A stretch of DNA of 35,682 nucleotides, taken from contig NZ_SAYU02000043.1 of the NCBI RefSeq assembly GCF_004025965.2, positions 1 through 35,682 of the forward strand, given 5' to 3'. Each line of letters begins with the position of its first letter. The first letter of the stretch is position 1. Position numbers and translations under genes: made by a program. The DNA is from Phycicoccus flavus (lineage in GTDB: Bacteria > Actinomycetota > Actinomycetes > Actinomycetales > Dermatophilaceae). Positions 34,829 through 35,682 of the stretch are shown one piece after another. A model generated the notes under the pieces. It did no database searches. It saw only the letters and a program-made list of their open reading frames with translations, and was not told where the DNA came from.

Positions 34829-35494
34829 CTATTCCGCGACGCCCGGCCGGCCGGGCACCTGGTCGAAGACGTGACGGCGCACCCAGGCGTGCATCGCCAC
34901 GGCCGCGGCCGCCCCGGCGTTGACCGAGCGGGTCGAGCCGAACTGGGCGATGTGCAGGACGACGTCGCACGCCTCCTGCATGGCCGGCGTCAGCCCGGAG
35001 CCCTCCTGGCCGAGGACGAGGACGCACGCCCGCGGCAGGTCGTGGGTCTCCAGGGCCACCGAGCCGGGCAGGTTGTCGATGCCGACGAGCGGCAGCGCCG
35101 TCCCGTCCGGCCCGGCCGACGACGCCCAGGCCACGAGCGCCGCCACGTCGGGGTGGTGGTGCTCGTGCTGGTAGCGGTCGGTGACCATCGCCCCGCGCCG
35201 GTTCCAGCGGCGCCGGCCGACGATGTGGAAGGCGGCGGCGTTCATCGCGTTCGCCGTCCGCACGACCGACCCGATGTTGAGGTCGTGCCGCCAGTTCTCG
35301 ATGGCGACGTGGAAGGGGTGGCGGCGGGTGTCGAGGTCGGCGACGACGGCCTCCATCCGCCAGTACCGGTAGCGGTCGGCGACGTTGCGGCGGTCGCCGA
35401 GGCGCAGCAGCTCGGGGTCGTAGTGCCCGCCGTCGGGCCAGGGCCCCTCCCACGGTCCGACGCCGACCTCGCGCCCGTCGTCCTCGGCCTCCAT
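34829..35494 (-). CDS. SpoU/TrmH family RNA methyltransferase
   Basis: This 221-residue SPOUT methyltransferase uses SAM to methylate ribose in RNA. The three family motifs are NIGSVVRTANAMN near residue 76 (motif 1, catalytic Arg), LVLGQEGSGLTPAMQE near 155 (motif 2) and STRSVNAGAAAAVAMHAW near 190 (motif 3, SAM knot). The target, rRNA or tRNA, cannot be told from sequence. The ATG at 35494 begins the first hydrophilic segment and lies 8 bases after a -10 box; an upstream in-frame extension has no support. It diverges from a dedA-type gene. Confidence 0.93.
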   Translation of the reverse strand: MEAEDDGREVGVGPWEGPWPDGGHYDPELLRLGDRRNVADRYRYWRMEAVVADLDTRRHPFHVAIENWRHDLNIGSVVRTANAMNAAAFHIVGRRRWNRRGAMVTDRYQHEHHHPDVAALVAWASSAGPDGTALPLVGIDNLPGSVALETHDLPRACVLVLGQEGSGLTPAMQEACDVVLHIAQFGSTRSVNAGAAAAVAMHAWVRRHVFDQVPGRPGVAE

Positions 35495-35502
35495 GCCGCG
35501 AC

Positions 35503-35508
35503 AGCGTA
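35503..35508 (-). promoter_or_regulatory. -10 box of the SpoU methyltransferase gene
   Basis: TACGCT on the minus strand is followed by 8 bases and then the ATG at 35494. The message should have no leader or only one or two bases. Confidence 0.5.
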
Positions 35509-35562
35509 GGTGAGCACAGGCAACCCACAGGTCGCGCACACCCCGAGGGGGCACCGGAGCCG

Positions 35563-35568
35563 TAGCCT
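35563..35568 (+). promoter_or_regulatory. -10 box of the DedA-family gene
   Basis: TAGCCT fits TANNNT and is followed by 7 bases and then GTG 35576 and ATG 35579. A leaderless message is predicted. It lies in the short region shared with the divergent methyltransferase gene. Confidence 0.5.
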
Positions 35569-35578
35569 TTCCGATGTG

Positions 35579-35682
35579 ATGCACGCACTCGGCCCGCAGT
35601 GGATGGACCCGCAGTACCTCCTCGACACCTACGGGACGGCGTTCTTCTTCATCGCGCTCGCCATCGTCTTCGTCGAGTGCGG
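35579..35682 (+). CDS. DedA/VTT family membrane protein, 5' part only
   Basis: Only the first 34 codons are inside the window. They read MHALGPQWMDPQYLLDTYG, then TAFFFIALAIVFVECG, matching the start of actinobacterial DedA-family proteins: a MDPQxLL helix, then a first membrane segment ending in ECG. The family acts as lipid scramblases or transporters in the membrane. GTG 35576, directly before the ATG, is an equally possible start. The gene continues past the right edge. Confidence 0.8.
   Translation, partial: MHALGPQWMDPQYLLDTYGTAFFFIALAIVFVEC

Overview
The window is chromosomal DNA of a high-GC actinobacterium. The evidence is strong GC bias at third codon positions, many GTG starts, TANNNT promoters lying 6-8 bases before start codons, an F420-type luciferase-like oxidoreductase, DUF3151, and an actinobacterial HelD. 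A member of the Micrococcales, for example an Intrasporangiaceae relative, fits the gene content. That placement is an inference from gene content, not from a marker gene.

Layout, left to right. 1-8.7 kb: a winged-helix protein and a single-chain purL on the minus strand; a TetR/VOC divergent pair; an SRPBCC-tetR pair; and purC. 8.7-13.6 kb: a hairpin repeat array, a marR-MFS pair, soxR divergent from an MFS exporter across a recognisable SoxR box, and an F420-type oxidoreductase. 13.6-19.6 kb: purD and a complete osmoprotectant-type (OpuC/QAT) ABC importer, whose binding protein lies on the opposite strand. 19.8-25.4 kb: helD, a second hairpin repeat array, purA, a LuxR-type regulator and a DUF3151 gene. 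25.4-28.7 kb: a small roadblock-like gene behind an AT-richer leader, a beta-lactamase-fold hydrolase and class II fbaA. 28.8-35.7 kb: an exported protein, an acyltransferase-3 membrane protein, an alpha/beta hydrolase, an ECF42-like sigma factor with two DGPF/YCII partners and a predicted ECF promoter, a flavin-dependent oxidoreductase, a SpoU methyltransferase, and the start of a DedA-family gene cut by the window edge.

Common threads: four purine genes (purD, purL, purC, purA) are spread over 22 kb rather than forming one operon. At least four regulators sit beside their likely targets with visible palindromic operators: TetR/VOC, TetR/SRPBCC, MarR/MFS and SoxR/MFS. Several genes appear to be transcribed without a leader.

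The most unusual structure is a pair of intergenic tandem arrays at 8676-8898 (3 units) and 22026-22500 (7 units). Both have a period of exactly 62 bp and share a skeleton and a GGGTTCG/CGAACCC hairpin. Both end in a reversed copy of the unit start. Their sequences nevertheless differ from locus to locus while being nearly uniform within each locus. I do not recognise them as a described repeat family.
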